Of a stretch of 64,000 bases of DNA, positions 25,302 through 38,300 are shown piece after piece. Numbering within the stretch: position 1 is the first letter of the stretch; every line of letters starts with the position of its first letter. The DNA lies in the NCBI GenBank assembly GCA_950295325.1, contig OX485805.1, positions 5,458,501 through 5,522,500 on the forward strand, in the 5' to 3' direction. This stretch comes from Polytrichum commune. Lineage: Eukaryota > Streptophyta > Polytrichopsida > Polytrichales > Polytrichaceae. Below the pieces are notes generated by a model. It saw nothing but the letters and a program-made list of their open reading frames with translations. It searched no databases and was not told where the DNA came from. The position numbers were made by a program, and so were the translations under genes.

Positions 25302-25420
25302 CTAACTAGGGACAATAGATGTAGAAGTGAACCACAAAAATTCCGTATGTGAGAAAGTAATAGAGGCTGACTTTAAGAAGATGATTACCTCACTGAAGGA
25401 TTCAACCCTGTCTTTCACTG
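25200..25420. repeat. Tandem duplication (110-bp offset) over the end of DUF538 exon 2
   Basis: GATGATTACCTCACTGA occurs at about 25270 and again at 25380. It is preceded in both by related sequence (ATAGATGTAGArGTGAAyCACAAAAA, GAGAAAGTAA.AGA.GC.GA.TT.AAGAAG). The right copy encodes the last 35 or so residues of the protein on the minus strand; the left copy lies just beyond the stop. Confidence 0.85.
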
Positions 25421-27087
25421 CATGGGAGGAGCACTTTGGGGCAGACTCGAATATCGCAACTGCAAGTCTCTTGGTCAAAACACCGACCTGAAAGTAGATG
25501 TATGGTGAAGCTGGGTCATCCACATAGATGCCTGTCACAGGTAGCCAGACGAAGAGCTGCTTTGTCTCGATTCCGTCAAGGCTGTTGATTTTGCCAAACT
25601 TAAGTACTCCTGAGATGTTTGCAGCATAGTACACCAGCTGAAAATTGCAAAGAATCACATAAGTAGCATAGCACAAAAGAAATAGTTTTGTAAAGAGAGC
25701 CGGATGCAATTGATACAGATACATTCATACAGAATCGGATTGATGTCAACGCACAAAGGATAGGGAGACAAAAATGCACGTGACAAACAGGCTGTGACTA
25801 TTTCCTGTCAAAAGGCACACTAGGGCACACATTGCAGACACTCTGAGGTCAAATTGGATCGGAAGCGCAACAAGGGCACTACATCCAAAATTTGATAGTT
25901 GCTGAAAACGCATTGTTGAGCTCAATGATAATTCTAGCGTAGCAATGTTCCAATGAATCTGATTGCCAAACTGTACGTGCTGCAGCATGCTGTCTGAGCA
26001 GATACCTTGTGGCAAAAGCTTCTGAACCAGCCAATGGACACATACAATAAACGGACACATAAGAACATGAGGCATAACTAATAACATCTATGCAAGCCAG
26101 TATGATTGCAGTAACAGAGTATTGTATTCAGCAACATTTGTCGCTTTTCAAGAGCGTTCATAAGCACAAGAGCACACATTGCAAACTCTCTGAGCTGAAA
26201 TTAGGTCAGAAGAGCAACAAGAAAGGGCACTTCATCAAACATAAGATAGTTGCTGAGAAGGCATTGTTGTGATCGATGATAGATCCAGAGTAGCGATGCT
26301 CCAGTGATTCTGTCTTGAAGGATTAAGCTTCTCTCCCGGTGTGACCCTTTCTCAAATTTTGAATAACTATGCCACACACTTGAGCATGGCTCCACAACAT
26401 CACTAACATGTTGCTTCTACCGAGTTGCCTAGTTTATGGTCAAACGGAACTCATTCCTGTAGCCATTCGGCATATTGAAACATAGCTAATATCTATTGTG
26501 ATTACTCATAGCGTTCTACAATAACCTTGAGGCGAAAGCCTCTGAACCAACCAAGGGACTCATAAAATGATACGACCTCATACAAACAAGAGGGAGACCT
26601 GATACCTATGCAAGCCAGGATAACTGCAGTGACAGAGTGTTGCTATCAGAAAAACCTGAGGCTTTTCAAGAGCGTTCATAAGCACAAGAGCTGTAGAGCT
26701 TCGGTAGTGGACTGGGAAACACTTCAAACTAGATTTTTAATGCACCATTCGCTTAGGTTCTGGTTCCGGAGCTAATATTGCAGGAGTTGTGCTCTTTATG
26801 GTAGGGCGTTAGCTTTCATCGCAGTATTCCAGACAGACGTGCCTGCAAGGCGTCGATTGACGTTTACACACTAACAGAAAGTGTACCTGGTCATCGATTT
26901 TGGCGTAGCAAGGCTTCTCGAGGTACACCACGAACGTTCCGTCCTCGTTCAGCGTGTAGCTCTTAACAGATCCTGGCAGAAGGCCTACGGGAAGACCGTT
27001 CTTCTCCAAATCCTCCGGAACAGTAGCGCTCGCCAGGTGCGCCAGAAGCGCTAAGGACACGACGAGAAGCACAGCTGTACGCTTCAT
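25302..27087 (-). CDS. DUF538 family secreted protein
   Basis: Two exons on the minus strand, 27087-26887 and 25637-25302 (TAG stop), 178 aa, joined in phase 0 after CAG. Residues 1-21 form a classic signal peptide (MKRTAVLLVVSLALLAHLAS). The DUF538 core is clear: ENGLP-like EKNGLPVGLLPGSV (29-41), SYTLNEDGTFVVYLE (43-57), CYAKIDDQLVYYA (60-72), ISGVLKFGKI, FVWLPVTGIYVDD (96-108), VGVLTKRL (118-125) and PKCSS (134-138). The family is plant-specific with unknown biochemical role. The 40-residue tail after PKCSS is longer than usual and is encoded by the duplicated 110-bp segment, so it may be a recent extension or the stop may have been lost. Upstream lies a three-copy repeat; the 1.25-kb intron holds duplicated sequence. 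Confidence 0.9.
25790..26710. repeat. Internally duplicated sequence filling the DUF538 intron
   Basis: Several diverged direct repeats. TTTTCAAGAGCGTTCATAAG occurs at about 26144 and 26667. GCAAGCCAG-TGCAGTraCAGAGTrTTG occurs at 26091 and 26611. CTTCTGAACCAgCCAA/CCTCTGAACCAACCAA occurs at about 26018 and 26539. A block around 25850-25980 recurs at 26205-26320. Confidence 0.75.
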
Positions 27088-27180
27088 TGTAGAACTTGGT
27101 TGTGCGAGATCGAGCTGAACTGATCACCTGTAACAGCAGCATGCGCCATTCAAAAGATTATCAACATAGGTAGTAAAACA

Positions 27181-27780
27181 GAGCAAGTTAAAATACCTAC
27201 AACCACTTCCAAGTCTCCAAACTCTCAAGCTCGATACTTACGCTCCTTGAACTCCACTGAAACCGCACAAGGCCTTATTAATTGCAATAACGAATGTACA
27301 AAGCATGCATGCCACATAACTCACTCCAGCCTTGTGAGTGACCTCCTTCGATCGCAAGACAGAGCAAGTTAGAGAGCTATAACCACTTCCAAGTCTCAAG
27401 TCTCAACCTCAATACCTACTTACACTCCTTGAACTGCACTCAAACCGCACCTAACCTTACCAATTGCAATAACAGATATACAACACATGTATGTTACATA
27501 ACTCACTCCGGCCTTGTGAGTGACCTCCTTCGATCTCAAACTCAACTAAGACTTGGTGGAATGGTCACACTCAAACAGAGCAAGTTAGAGACCTACGAAC
27601 CTTCCAAGTCTCCAAGTCTCAAGCTCAATACCTGCACTCGTCAGACTCCACTCAAACTGCACAAAACCTTATCAATCGCAGGAACGGATAGGTTTACAAC
27701 ACATGCATGTTACATAACTCACTCCAGCCTTGTGAGCGACCTCCTTCGATCGCAAAATTGAACCAAGACTTGGTGAAATG
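27181..27780. repeat. Three-copy direct repeat upstream of the DUF538 gene
   Basis: Copies begin with CAGAGCAAGTTA near 27181, 27359 and 27577. Each contains CCACTTCCAAGTCTC-like sequence, a CATGCATG/CATGTATG motif and TTGTGAGTGACCTCCTTCGA. The spacing is about 180 and 218 bp. It lies 0.1-0.7 kb upstream of the ATG on the promoter side. Confidence 0.88.
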
Positions 27781-29494
27781 GTGACATTCACCTTGATGTG
27801 GGCATTCGTAAGTGCTTTACTTCCTGGCAATCCTCCGTGGCAACAGCGTAAGGAACTTTATTATAATAGCCTTTTCCAGGAGGGATGATGCTGGCAGGAA
27901 AGGCGCTATGATTTGCAGGAGTATTTAACAGTAACCTTAGGAGATGTCACCAAGAAGATCTTCTTAAGCCAGTTTTTTATTAAGGACGTGCTTACTTAGG
28001 TTCCATCGACGTCCCTGTACAAGAGTGCGAATCGATTATCCGAGCTAAGTATAAATTCCATGGATTCCGGGCCGGAAGAAGAAGCTACTGGCAGGGCGAG
28101 TCGGGTGGAACTCAACTTAAGGTTAGGGTTAAGTTTTTGGCCGGCAAGGAGGTGATTGTTGATCAGTTAGCCGTCTTCTCCGAAAGGTGTCGGTGAGGCA
28201 ACGTTGATTCTGATTTTCTATTTGGATTTTATTTGGAGCTAACTACACAAATGTACACTAGCCAATTTTGTCAACTAGATGTATGTAGGCAAACTTAAGA
28301 CTTTGGATAATCTAGATGTATAGTTACGTTTGAATTTTGTCAACTTAGATCTTGCCTTTATTGAGGCAACCTTTCAAGCTTTAAATGTCACCTTGATTTT
28401 TTATTGACACCCTTAACCTTTCAGAAGTTAACAGTAGCCCACACGTCAAGATACCTCAAATTGACTCATAAGACATTGGACAATGTTTGGGATAGGGTGT
28501 TGGTCCCATTGTTTGAATACTCTCATAATTGGGTAGAAGGTAATTTTTCAACAAGAGACTTGCAGAGTGAACATCCAGGCTGCAAGGAGAAGTTTCAATC
28601 CTTGAAACCCAGAACAGTGAGACAAACTCCTTGACAAGTTCACTTCAGTCATTGCTCCAAAACCTGTGGGCATTCAAATGGTTTCCATGGAGAATATTGC
28701 AGAAAATCCTTGTAGGTTTGTGCATGGCTGGGGCGAACCAACCCATACACTGGTTCCTTTGGAGGCAAGGGTTTAGGCATCCAACAAGGAACAAGTGTAT
28801 GGGTTGGTTCGCCCAAATCGTATGTCCATAGACTATGGATGAGCAAAAAGCCATGCGTGCAAGTTGGTGCCTATTGAAACTTTCTACAATTATCATTGAC
28901 TCACGTGAACCCTACAGATTATTCTTGAGCTCATCAATTCATTCATGTTACAGATTACAATTAGCAGAGATCACGTTCAAGGTCAAGTCCAAAGGTTAAG
29001 TTCCACCCCTTGATTATGCATCGGATCCATCTAGAACTTGGTTGTTTCAATGGAATAGAGAACCATAAAAATAGGCCTTGGCAGTTAGGCTGTAAAAGCA
29101 GTGCGCAAGGTTGTCAGCCCTTCCTTTCTTTTGCTTGAAAATCATCAGATTTAATTCTCGTTTGGGTCATTCTCAAAGAAGTGAACTCATCCCCCTTTGT
29201 ATCCATTACACTTAAGCTCTTCCCTGACAAAACTAGAGTCTACAAGAAACTTAAGGATTGCGGGAAGAGTAGTTCACTCTCCCTGCACATGAAAGCCCAT
29301 ACATATATGACCTCTAGAACCAAAAGAAATGCTTCTACACTATTCCAGCTCAGATACAAAAGACCCTTCTTGTGAATCTGCAGATTAATCAGATCTCCAG
29401 GATGAAGGATGCCCGCGCAATGTCCCCCTGCCCCAGGCCAAGTAATCAGCTACTTGGACATGAGTATAACAATCATATGCAAATTTTGATGGTT
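27781..29494. other. Intergenic between DUF538 promoter and eIF3k 3' end
   Basis: Holds the foldback element at 28730-28816 and the eIF3k 3' untranslated region. A plus-strand 76-codon open stretch (28404-28634) has a protein-like look (THKTLDNVWDRVLVPLFEY) but matches no family I know. Confidence 0.4.
28730..28816 (+). mobile_element. Small foldback element, copy 2
   Basis: About 86 bp from GGGGCGAACCAACCCATACA to TGTATGGGTTGGTTCGCCCA, with long near-perfect inverted arms and a core GGAGGCAAGGGTTTAGGCAT. The inverted arrangement of the core relative to 22821-22906 shows that both orientations occur. RNA from it would fold into a strong hairpin. Confidence 0.8.
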
Positions 29495-32400
29495 TCAAGC
29501 CAACACTGGGAATATCTTTGCCACATGTTCCAAGGGAATGCTGTCAGCCGTGTTTCTTCTCAAAACTGGATGATTGTCTTCATTGAGAGGCAAAACCACC
29601 AACTGCACAGCCACAAATATTACAGGTATCAGTATCTATTACGTGTATCTCTGAATTGCAGGAAAACACTTCCAAAGAACAACCCCTTGGATCTCAGTGC
29701 AAATGATTACAAGACTAAAAGATTGTTGGACTTTCCCTATGTCTTTATTGAAATAGAGGAATATCTGAACATCTCAATGTCTCTCAAAAATGAGAGCAAC
29801 CAGCACACATATAGCAAAAGATTGGGCCAGGAACCCTGGATTGAAAGTGCAGCTACCTGTCCTGACTTTTCAAGGGCCCAACCATTGTTGGTTACTTGAT
29901 GTTCCAAAAACTTGTCCAAGGACAGTCCCTCCACATTGATGGCCTGCCAATTATCAATTATCAGCCTCAAAGTGAAGTACAAAATCAATGCTGAGAAATT
30001 GACGACATCATCATTCTGGAGACTATGTTCAGAAACAGTTCACACAACAAGAAACAGAATCTACCTCTGCTAGGATAGTACGGGGCAGACGTTCATAAGT
30101 GATTGACAGCACATGGATGGCATAACCCTGGATGGCTTGCTCAAAACCTGCCACCACCAACATTGACAGTAAGAAGTCAATAGGATAGACTGCACTAATA
30201 CTGCACCTCATGATCCATTCCATGCCAAAGCAAAAAGCACAAAAAAATCAGGTGGCATGCCAGATGTAGTGAAGAAATTCATCATTATGCTCATAACAAA
30301 CAATGTAATGACAGTGCACTCAAATGAAAGGAAATGACATGTGCTTGATGTCTCTCAATAAAACCTTACCAGGAACCACCTCCAAAATATCCCGATTTCT
30401 GTTGGCCTCATCCCAGAACTCCCGAAATCGAGCAGTCTACAGAAACCATATTCCAAGAAAGCACACTTAATTTGTGTTTCCCAGACCACGAAATTGATTG
30501 CAGGATTCAAATTTTCTTGAAGTTCATCTAAGTATGACTTCTAAAATCTAAAGATATAGGTTAGGAAACTCGCAGATAAACACACCATATAAATAATTGA
30601 GAGTAAACAACTCAGATACATATAATGGTGAAGGTGACCACCAAAATTACTATTCTGGAGACAAAGAGGAGTTACCTCAAGGAAGTGGGCCAAAGTGGCA
30701 AGTGTCAAAAAAGTTTCCTCCATTTGCTAAGTAATGTCAGTTAAGGCATTCCATATGATCCACCATAATCATTAATATCAAAAGAAAAAATTCTATCCAA
30801 GATGCAAAATATTCATAATCTAAAATTCGGTTTTAAAACAGAAATACAGATTCACTCTCCTGCTGGAGTCCTGATAAGATAAGTTAATCAGGAATTTAGA
30901 ACTTGGTTGTGTCTCCAGTTAACTAAACTTAAAAAAGGCAATGTGCATCCCTAACTAAGCAAGGTGCAACCAAACTGGCAAAAGGAGACATTACTCAACA
31001 GTTTCCTCTTAACCTGTCTATTTAACATATCAAATTTAGAACATATCCTAGTGTGGTGATGACAAATCCTCCAAGTTTGGATGTAGACAGGATACAAGTC
31101 TTTCAGGGATGAGAAACATGCACAGATTGAAATCTGTAGCCGGTAATGCCATCAAAGCCTGCATTTTAACACCAAGCAATCATTATGAGGACATATGGAC
31201 AGATGATTTCATTACGAGAAGTTCACAAGATGTCAACAAAATAAGCATTTCTAAAGCCCGTTGGATTAATATGCTGAACACCACCAGAGTCATAGTGAAA
31301 ATCTACACGGCTGCTGAGACCTAACCACTCATGCTTCATGTTGTTTAGTTTCTCATGTAGAATCTCTAGCCCTTCACTCGGTTACAGATAGTAACTCACC
31401 TTAATGAGGACTTTGACAATTACATTAACATTCATGCGAGCTGGGTTGAACTGCACAAAACAGTCACAAATTGGTCACCTTTGTCCGCAGCAGAAAGCTA
31501 CAACATGTGCAAGACAAATTGCCTCAAATACAAAGATCTTGAATGAATATGGGCTCCTTGCCGAATGGCCAGAAATAATTCATTCTGGAAGGCTCGTAAA
31601 GTATTCAGAGAGTCCTCTCTACCGCCTAAACAGTCATGACTGTGCTCCCTAACTACAGTAGTCGTCAAGAACATCAATATCGAGAAGCAACTATCATTCA
31701 GTCTGCAAACTATACTTGCTGTGTGTGTCTAATCTACAGTATATACCAATTAGAAGCTTCGGTCTTTCTACTTCCCTGCTTCTGATGATGATAACAATTC
31801 TCTGGTCTATCATCAAACAATCAATTGACCAGAATTTAAGTTCAATTTGCCACTCTGAAACTGAGCTGGTGAATATAGACCGGTGACCTTCCTAGCACTT
31901 GATTTCCGGTGCACCCTGCCATAGTGAGGGAATCGGGTGAACCGCATATTTTCATCCAACCATGTGGTAACCTAGGGGAGAGAGTGTGTGGGCCGGCAGT
32001 TGTCGTTAGGGGCTCATCTAATTCTCATGATGCCCATTTTGGGATTTCATAGACTTAGTCCAACTCGAAGATGCAGCAGATAGATCATCAAATATTCCAT
32101 TGACCATAATTTAAGGTCGATTCGCCATTGTGAAACCAAGCTGGTGAATATAGGCCGATGCGTATATGAATATATACATATTGCTGGATGCGAGAACTGA
32201 TAACAACAGACAAGGTCAGTAAAGATAGTCCAAATACAAACCTGGTAAAGGCGGAGAAGGCACAGGTTGGCATCCAGGCTGTAGGTCTGGGAAGTTACCT
32301 AAAACCCAGCAGTAAGGAAACACGGGTAAGAAAACATATTCAAAGCCTACAAGGTCCTCAATACTCCACATCCCAGCTCCAAAATGCAAGGAAGATATCC

Positions 32401-32715
32401 CAAACACTGCAGTCGAAGCAATGCCTTTTCAGATATTCCCGATAAATGTTAATGCAACCACAGTGCCACAACCGTACGATCTCTACAAGCTTCGCGCAAG
32501 GCTTTTCACAAATTGTACGCGGAACCTGTAAGTTGGAAAACTTTGTCTGTTCTCGTGAATTAGCCACAGACAAAGAATGATGTATGCAAGTCAAGTTGAG
32601 TTACCTGCTCTTCAACATAACTCTCCAAGTCCGGGAGAATGTCCGGATTGTAAGGGTTTAGAGCCACCAACTGCTCAATTGTGTAGGGCACCTGCGGGCC
32701 TTGAGGGCCTGGCAT
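29495..32715 (-). CDS. EIF3K: Eukaryotic translation initiation factor 3 subunit k
   Basis: Nine exons on the minus strand, all in consistent phase: 32715-32605, 32298-32242, 31450-31400, 31158-31096, 30726-30676, 30436-30370, 30147-30065, 29943-29857 and 29602-29495 (TGA). They give 225 aa, matching the plant eIF3k length (about 226). Recognisable family blocks: YTIEQLVALNPYNPDIL (11-27), SQTYSLDANLCLLRLYQ, ALMALPATDF, FLIPERLQMEE, ARFREFWDEANRNRDIL, VPGFEQAIQGYA, LSLDKFLEHQV, and the C-terminal NTADSIPLEHVAKIFPVL. eIF3k is a small PCI-type (HAM plus winged-helix) subunit of the eIF3 complex, which binds the 40S ribosome in the cytosol. A telo-box lies about 150 bp upstream of the ATG. The CDS looks intact. 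Confidence 0.95.
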
Positions 32716-32864
32716 CGTGATGGATGGCTGGGGCAGTGGACAGGAGAAGCTTGCAACTCCCCTCGATTCCGAACTGCGACGACCACCTTACCGCGATGAC
32801 GACGGTAGCAGCAGATACAACACACAGCGACGAACATGAAGCGAAAGGGAAGGGAACGCTAGGG

Positions 32865-32873
32865 TTAGGGTTT
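32865..32873 (-). promoter_or_regulatory. Telo-box upstream of eIF3k
   Basis: AAACCCTAA on the minus strand, about 150 bp before the eIF3k ATG, overlapping a second partial repeat (AACCCTAGCG). Telo-boxes are established promoter elements of plant ribosomal and translation-factor genes. A CT/GA-rich tract at 32885-32925 is also promoter-like. Confidence 0.65.
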
Positions 32874-32949
32874 GTATTCTCTGTCGAAGAAGTCTCTTTC
32901 GCTCTCTTTCTCTCTCCTCTCACAAGGGCCACAACAACTTAACTTATGG

Positions 32950-35376
32950 TAAGGTATGCGAGCCTTATGTGGTCACTCTTCTTAATTGGACGCTACACTT
33001 TTATTTTTGGTTTTGGAAACAAAAGGAATTCCATTGCCAAGAGAATCTACACAAGGTGTGTGGGTGTTATTTGGTTCTTTTTCTTAACTAGACACTTATA
33101 TTTGACTAGTGTGTGATTAGGTGAAGATCAAAGAACAAACACCATAAAGACGCATGTTTAAATGAGATTGGACCATATCTTCAATTTTTATTAACTACTC
33201 CGCACTCAAATTAACACTGTTGGGAGGACCTGTGTATTCTGTTGAAGAATCAACAAAAGTGCACTTTCAATAACCATGACTAAGTAAAGGGAGGTCCAAT
33301 TTTCAATACGGTTTTTGTTGGTGTTTCATTGTTAGTATATTTCCCAGTGCACCACGAAATTGAAGTTGTGACGTTGATCAATAGAGGATGAAGAACAAGG
33401 AAAACAAACCAAATAACACTCATGATCGTGATGCGGTTGTCATTCCAAAGATTCTAAATGGTTAGCCGTCAAATGCGGCATGTTGAGCAAATGGTGCGGG
33501 GATAGCCTAGGGCAATGAATTCATATGTATGGGTGCAAGGGGTTGGGACAACACATATACAAATTCAACCATGGCCCATAACCCTAGAAGGAGCCATGCT
33601 CAGAGGGGAATGGACTTGGAAAGTGAAATCCATAAACCATAAGTACTTGAGTAGTCCATGTCAACGCTCTCGAAGTTAAGAATGGATACCAAGAAGAGAT
33701 TTGTTACAAAGAGTTTTGAACTATGAGCTCAACATTCAAATATCATTATAGGATTTTATAGTTAGCCCTAAGCATCTAAGAGATCCAATGCGGGTCTCTT
33801 TGAGCATAAAAATTTGTATTTGAGCTAAATCCTTCAATCATTTTGGTAATTTGATTGAAAGCAAACCCAATATGAAATTAACTCATTATTCAAAAGCACT
33901 TTTCAGATGGGTTGAACACCTTTAAAACATTACTAAAGACTTGAGTATGAACGTGCAACCATGGTGACCTCAGATGCAAATGCACACTCAATATTTTGGT
34001 CATCAACGTCACACAAAAGTATATTTTGATTTTCTCCTTGACATTTGAAGATAATGTACCCAACAAAATCCCAACACCCCTTTGTAGATTTCAAGACTTG
34101 GTGAGGCTTGTAGAAAGTGTGTACATACTAGGTTTTACATCGAACCCTTGGGAGGGGTCTATGTGATCACACCAACGATAGTTTTTAAATCAAATGAATA
34201 CCTTATTGTGGTTGAATATTCATGTTTAAAAACACAACCTACTAGGCGCCCCTAGATGCAAACACGTACTTAGAATATTACTAGATCTTGGGTTTGTGTT
34301 AGTTATTCACATAAAGCCGGGTAATGCTTTGGTCTTGAGAAATTAACTCTTCCCAGAGAGAGGGGATTATTGCATACAAACAAACTCCTCATTCATCCAA
34401 CATGAAATCTTTATAATATTAAACAAACTAATAATATTCAATGTGGGTTTTACAAGTAAAATGGATTGAAGTGATAATTAATTTTTTGAGTTTCTGAAGC
34501 CAAGAAGTTTATGGGACTAAAACTATTATCAAAATGATGGCAAACATGCTAATACCCTAGAGTGGGTGGAGTGCAATGGCCTCCAAGAGATAGAAGCTAA
34601 TGTCAACTCGATGGTCCAATTAGAAGAAAGACTTGAAACTCCCTAGTACTACATTCAAAAATAATGGAAGGAACTTATCTTCAATGGAACTGTAAAAGAG
34701 ACATTCCAACACAAAGTGTGCTGCATTTTCAACTACAATGTAAGAGCAAAAGCAGCATAACATGTTTATCTCTAGGGATTGGGATAGACAACCACCAGCT
34801 AATGTTGATGGCCAGTGTATAATTTGAGGTGCCATAAGCAACAACGATTTAGCAGTGGGGTGTTCTCAATGCATGCTTCAAGTACAGTTCAAATTCATAG
34901 CTGAAAAAGTCCTGGAGGTGAAGGTAATCTAATTCCATTCCCAAATGATGCGATGGCAACATGCGCTTGCTTTTGTAACAGCCATTAACCTTACTCAAAT
35001 CCTACTGAATGCGGGATGGCACCCCTGATAAGAATAGGTTAAGTACTGTTACATATTAAGGATGACAGTTTTCCAATGCTCGTCAGGTAAGGCTACTTCA
35101 TCAAACACATATAAGCTTCACCCATTGAAGTGCAGTTGACATCTTTCAAGTCAATGTCATCCTTCACATGTAAAGGAGGACACTAGTACACATTACATGC
35201 ACTGCATACTGCATATGATAACTCCTTTGAATGTATTAGCAGCATCATCACTGGAAATTGGTGTCATATGAAACTAATAAGGAGACCTTAGAAAATGAGT
35301 CTTTCAGAGTGAAGTGAAGATATAGGTACTTCCAACCCCTAAAATGTCATTGAGCACTTGGTCAAAATGGCGATTC
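32950..35376. other. Intergenic between eIF3k promoter and AspRS 3' end; no gene seen
   Basis: AT-rich. A block at 33451-33560 (CATGTTGAGCAAATGGTGCG) recurs at 44003-44112. No recognised coding sequence; the small open stretches have no motifs. Confidence 0.45.
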
Positions 35377-38300
35377 TCAAGGAGCCAGCCTCTGAGGGTC
35401 GCGGGGAAACAATGAAGTCTTTCGGATGTTGTTGAGGGCACAAAACAGCATGACCACACGTTCCAGGCCTACTCCAGCACCTCCATGTGGTGGTGCTCCA
35501 TACCTGTAAAAATGTTTTTGTGAGGAACCTGGGTACGATTACGTATTTCCAAGGAACTGTGTAAATTTGCAGCTGGCAGGAACCCATTAAAGTAGAAGGG
35601 ATGAGAACGAATGCTTTTTCCAATTGGCCCACTTATCCTAGGATATTTTAACAAGCCATTAATACAAGATGATAAGGATATCAAAATCAAGGCCAATTTC
35701 CTCATAAATTTTGAAGTTCATATGAATATCATATTCATTATCAGAAACTCTTTTCTTCATTTTTTACCATACAGAGCTTCTCCCCAATTATGTTGACTAT
35801 TAAACCTATAATACCTAGTTTGTTAATTTAAGCACATAGTCCAATCTCTTTTCACACATCTCTTTGGTATCTGTTCTTAGATACACCTACCCACACCTTA
35901 CTCAGATATAAGTGTCCGATTTAGACACATAGCTGAATTAGGCATGCTTACCTTAGCTATGGACAATCCCAATCTAGTGAAGGAAGTACATCATATATTG
36001 TACACAAGACGAAGATTGTGAGTAGACACTGTAAGGAGAAAGGAAGGGAACGACTGATTGCCCATAATACCTGAAGGAGTCAATGTATGTTGAGAGAGTG
36101 GAAACCTCAATGCCACACTCTGTTGCCCGTTTCACCAACAGTTCAGGGTCATGAACACGCTGAGCTCCTGAAATAATCTCCTCTCCTGTTTCAATCAAAA
36201 CTCAAATTGGTTAGCTTCAGGTCTTCTGTAGCTCATACCAGATGCTTACCTCACTCTTTGTTCTCAAAAGTGCACATCTCGATAGAACAGCCCTCAAACA
36301 ATCATACAAGTGTTCAGGACGTTAGTATCAATATGGGCTTATGGCTTCATATACACAAGAAAACCACATCTATGTCAAAACTTATAAAACAGAGTAGTGT
36401 ACTTTGTTCCACTGCTGGACAAGAATAAGATTTGGAATTTGGTCATATGATTATCATCAAAATCAATTCCTCTCTATATTTAGATCATGGTACTTAGATC
36501 AAGTTACATTTCATGATATGCCAATAAAGTAAAAGGAGTTCAAAAAACCATAAACACAGATAAACAATGAGTCTCACCTCGAATGAAAACATCAAAGGAG
36601 TTGCTGTATCTTTTGTCATCAAAACAGGGCATTGTGTAAAATGGTCTGATTGCTGAAGGATACCGGTGTAGTACATAGAAATCAGTTTGATACCTGTGGT
36701 GCCAACCAACTTCATTGATGAGCTTGGATAGGCAATAGAAATTTAAAAATTCAGGAGGTAGGATTCTTCTGTGCTACTTTACTACCGAAGGAAAGTAGGG
36801 CAGGCAAAAGGGCCATGGGAAATCTGAAATATCGCCTGAAAACTCTCATACTTATCAAGGGATATCCACTTGCAATACAATGTAACCACAACAAAAATCA
36901 TGACAAAAATTCATAATGAAGGAAATTATGTGACCTGTGGCTTACAATAAGATCTGATGAAAATCCTTTTCACTGATAAGAGCTTATGGTACCAATTAAA
37001 TACAAATGAGGTCTTGCAATTGCTTTTTACCCAACTACATTCATATGGAAAAGTTTGAACATGAAGGATGTGGATTTACAACGAGACATGGTAGGTTGAG
37101 CATCTTACTTCTCTTTCACAATCTTGCCAAGTGTTTTCTCTGTTTCAGTATTGAAATCTGCCATGGGATCCACCTTGACGCCTGCTTCCTGTATCCGGAT
37201 TGTGTCAGTCATTAAATTGAAGTACTAGGAGAGATAAACTGGTAAGGTTCGCAACTCACAACCCCAGCCTGAAATCATATACCTCTCAATTACTCATGGA
37301 TGTACCAACCTCAAGAAGTGCAACACCCTCGGCAAAAGTGAGCCTCAAAGTCTTTCGCAGGTACTGCAATCAGTTTAGAGCACGCTGAGTTAGCCACTTA
37401 TCATGATCAGAGCAGAATCAGGAAGCACCTTCCTACAAGCCCAAATATTCATACAGCTTGGTGTAGATCAAACTTGAAGACAATTAAAAATACAAATCTA
37501 CACACCTGCAGAGGCTCAAATGGATACTGATCATTAATGGCCTTCAACTGCTTCACGCATTTCTCATTTATACCTTCGAAAATAGCAAGAAATACTTTCT
37601 CAAGCACATCCAGAACCTGCAAAGAAAGGCACGATGTTAGGAGGAAAACCCTCCCACAAATCCAGGACATGGAAACCTTCTCATCTGCTACATACCTGAT
37701 GAAACTCAGTGTTGAGATTTAATACCACTGAGAATAAAATTGCTTTAGTGTACAATGCTTGAAAGAAAAAGCTTTCTTCACAAGTGCAGGTAAAGTAGAA
37801 GACCAAAGAGAATGATTTGAAGACAGCCAAACATAGGGTCCACCGTGGGATCAACTCTCCAAATGGGTTGGGTACATATTTGTGAGCATGTGGATGTGCC
37901 ATTCTACAACCACAACACTCTACAATATCTTTTTCATTATGGTCCAAATAACTAATTATGTTTGTGATCCCAAGATGGAGATAATATGCATCTCCATAGT
38001 ACCTCAAAGTAGTGCTCCTTTATCTCCATCTCAAAATCGAGACCTGTAAACTCACACAAATGTCGGTGGGTGAAAGAGTCCTCTGCACGGAACACTGGCC
38101 CAATCTCAAAGACACGCCCAAAATCTGCACAGATTGCCATCTGCTTATGTAGCTGTGGTGATTGAGCTAAACATGCGGGTTGCCCCTTATAGTCAAGTTT
38201 GAACACCGATGCCCCTCCCTCACTGGCCCCAGCAATAAGCTTGGGTGTGTGTAATTCCACAAAGTCCTCATCCAGAAGACTTTGTCTGAAAATCTGCATC

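Noticed and set aside
28404-28634. 76-codon plus-strand open frame with protein-like composition
   Set aside because: No recognised family, start context or neighbouring exon; not strong enough for a gene call.
29737-29856. Read-through end of eIF3k exon 8 as the C-terminus
   Set aside because: The true last exon at 29602-29495 restores the conserved NTAD…IPLEHVAKIFP ending in the right phase.
32358-32594. Candidate eIF3k exon between exons 1 and 2 after a plausible acceptor
   Set aside because: Its translation does not match eIF3k, whereas joining 32605 to 32298 gives the conserved SQTYSLDANL block.
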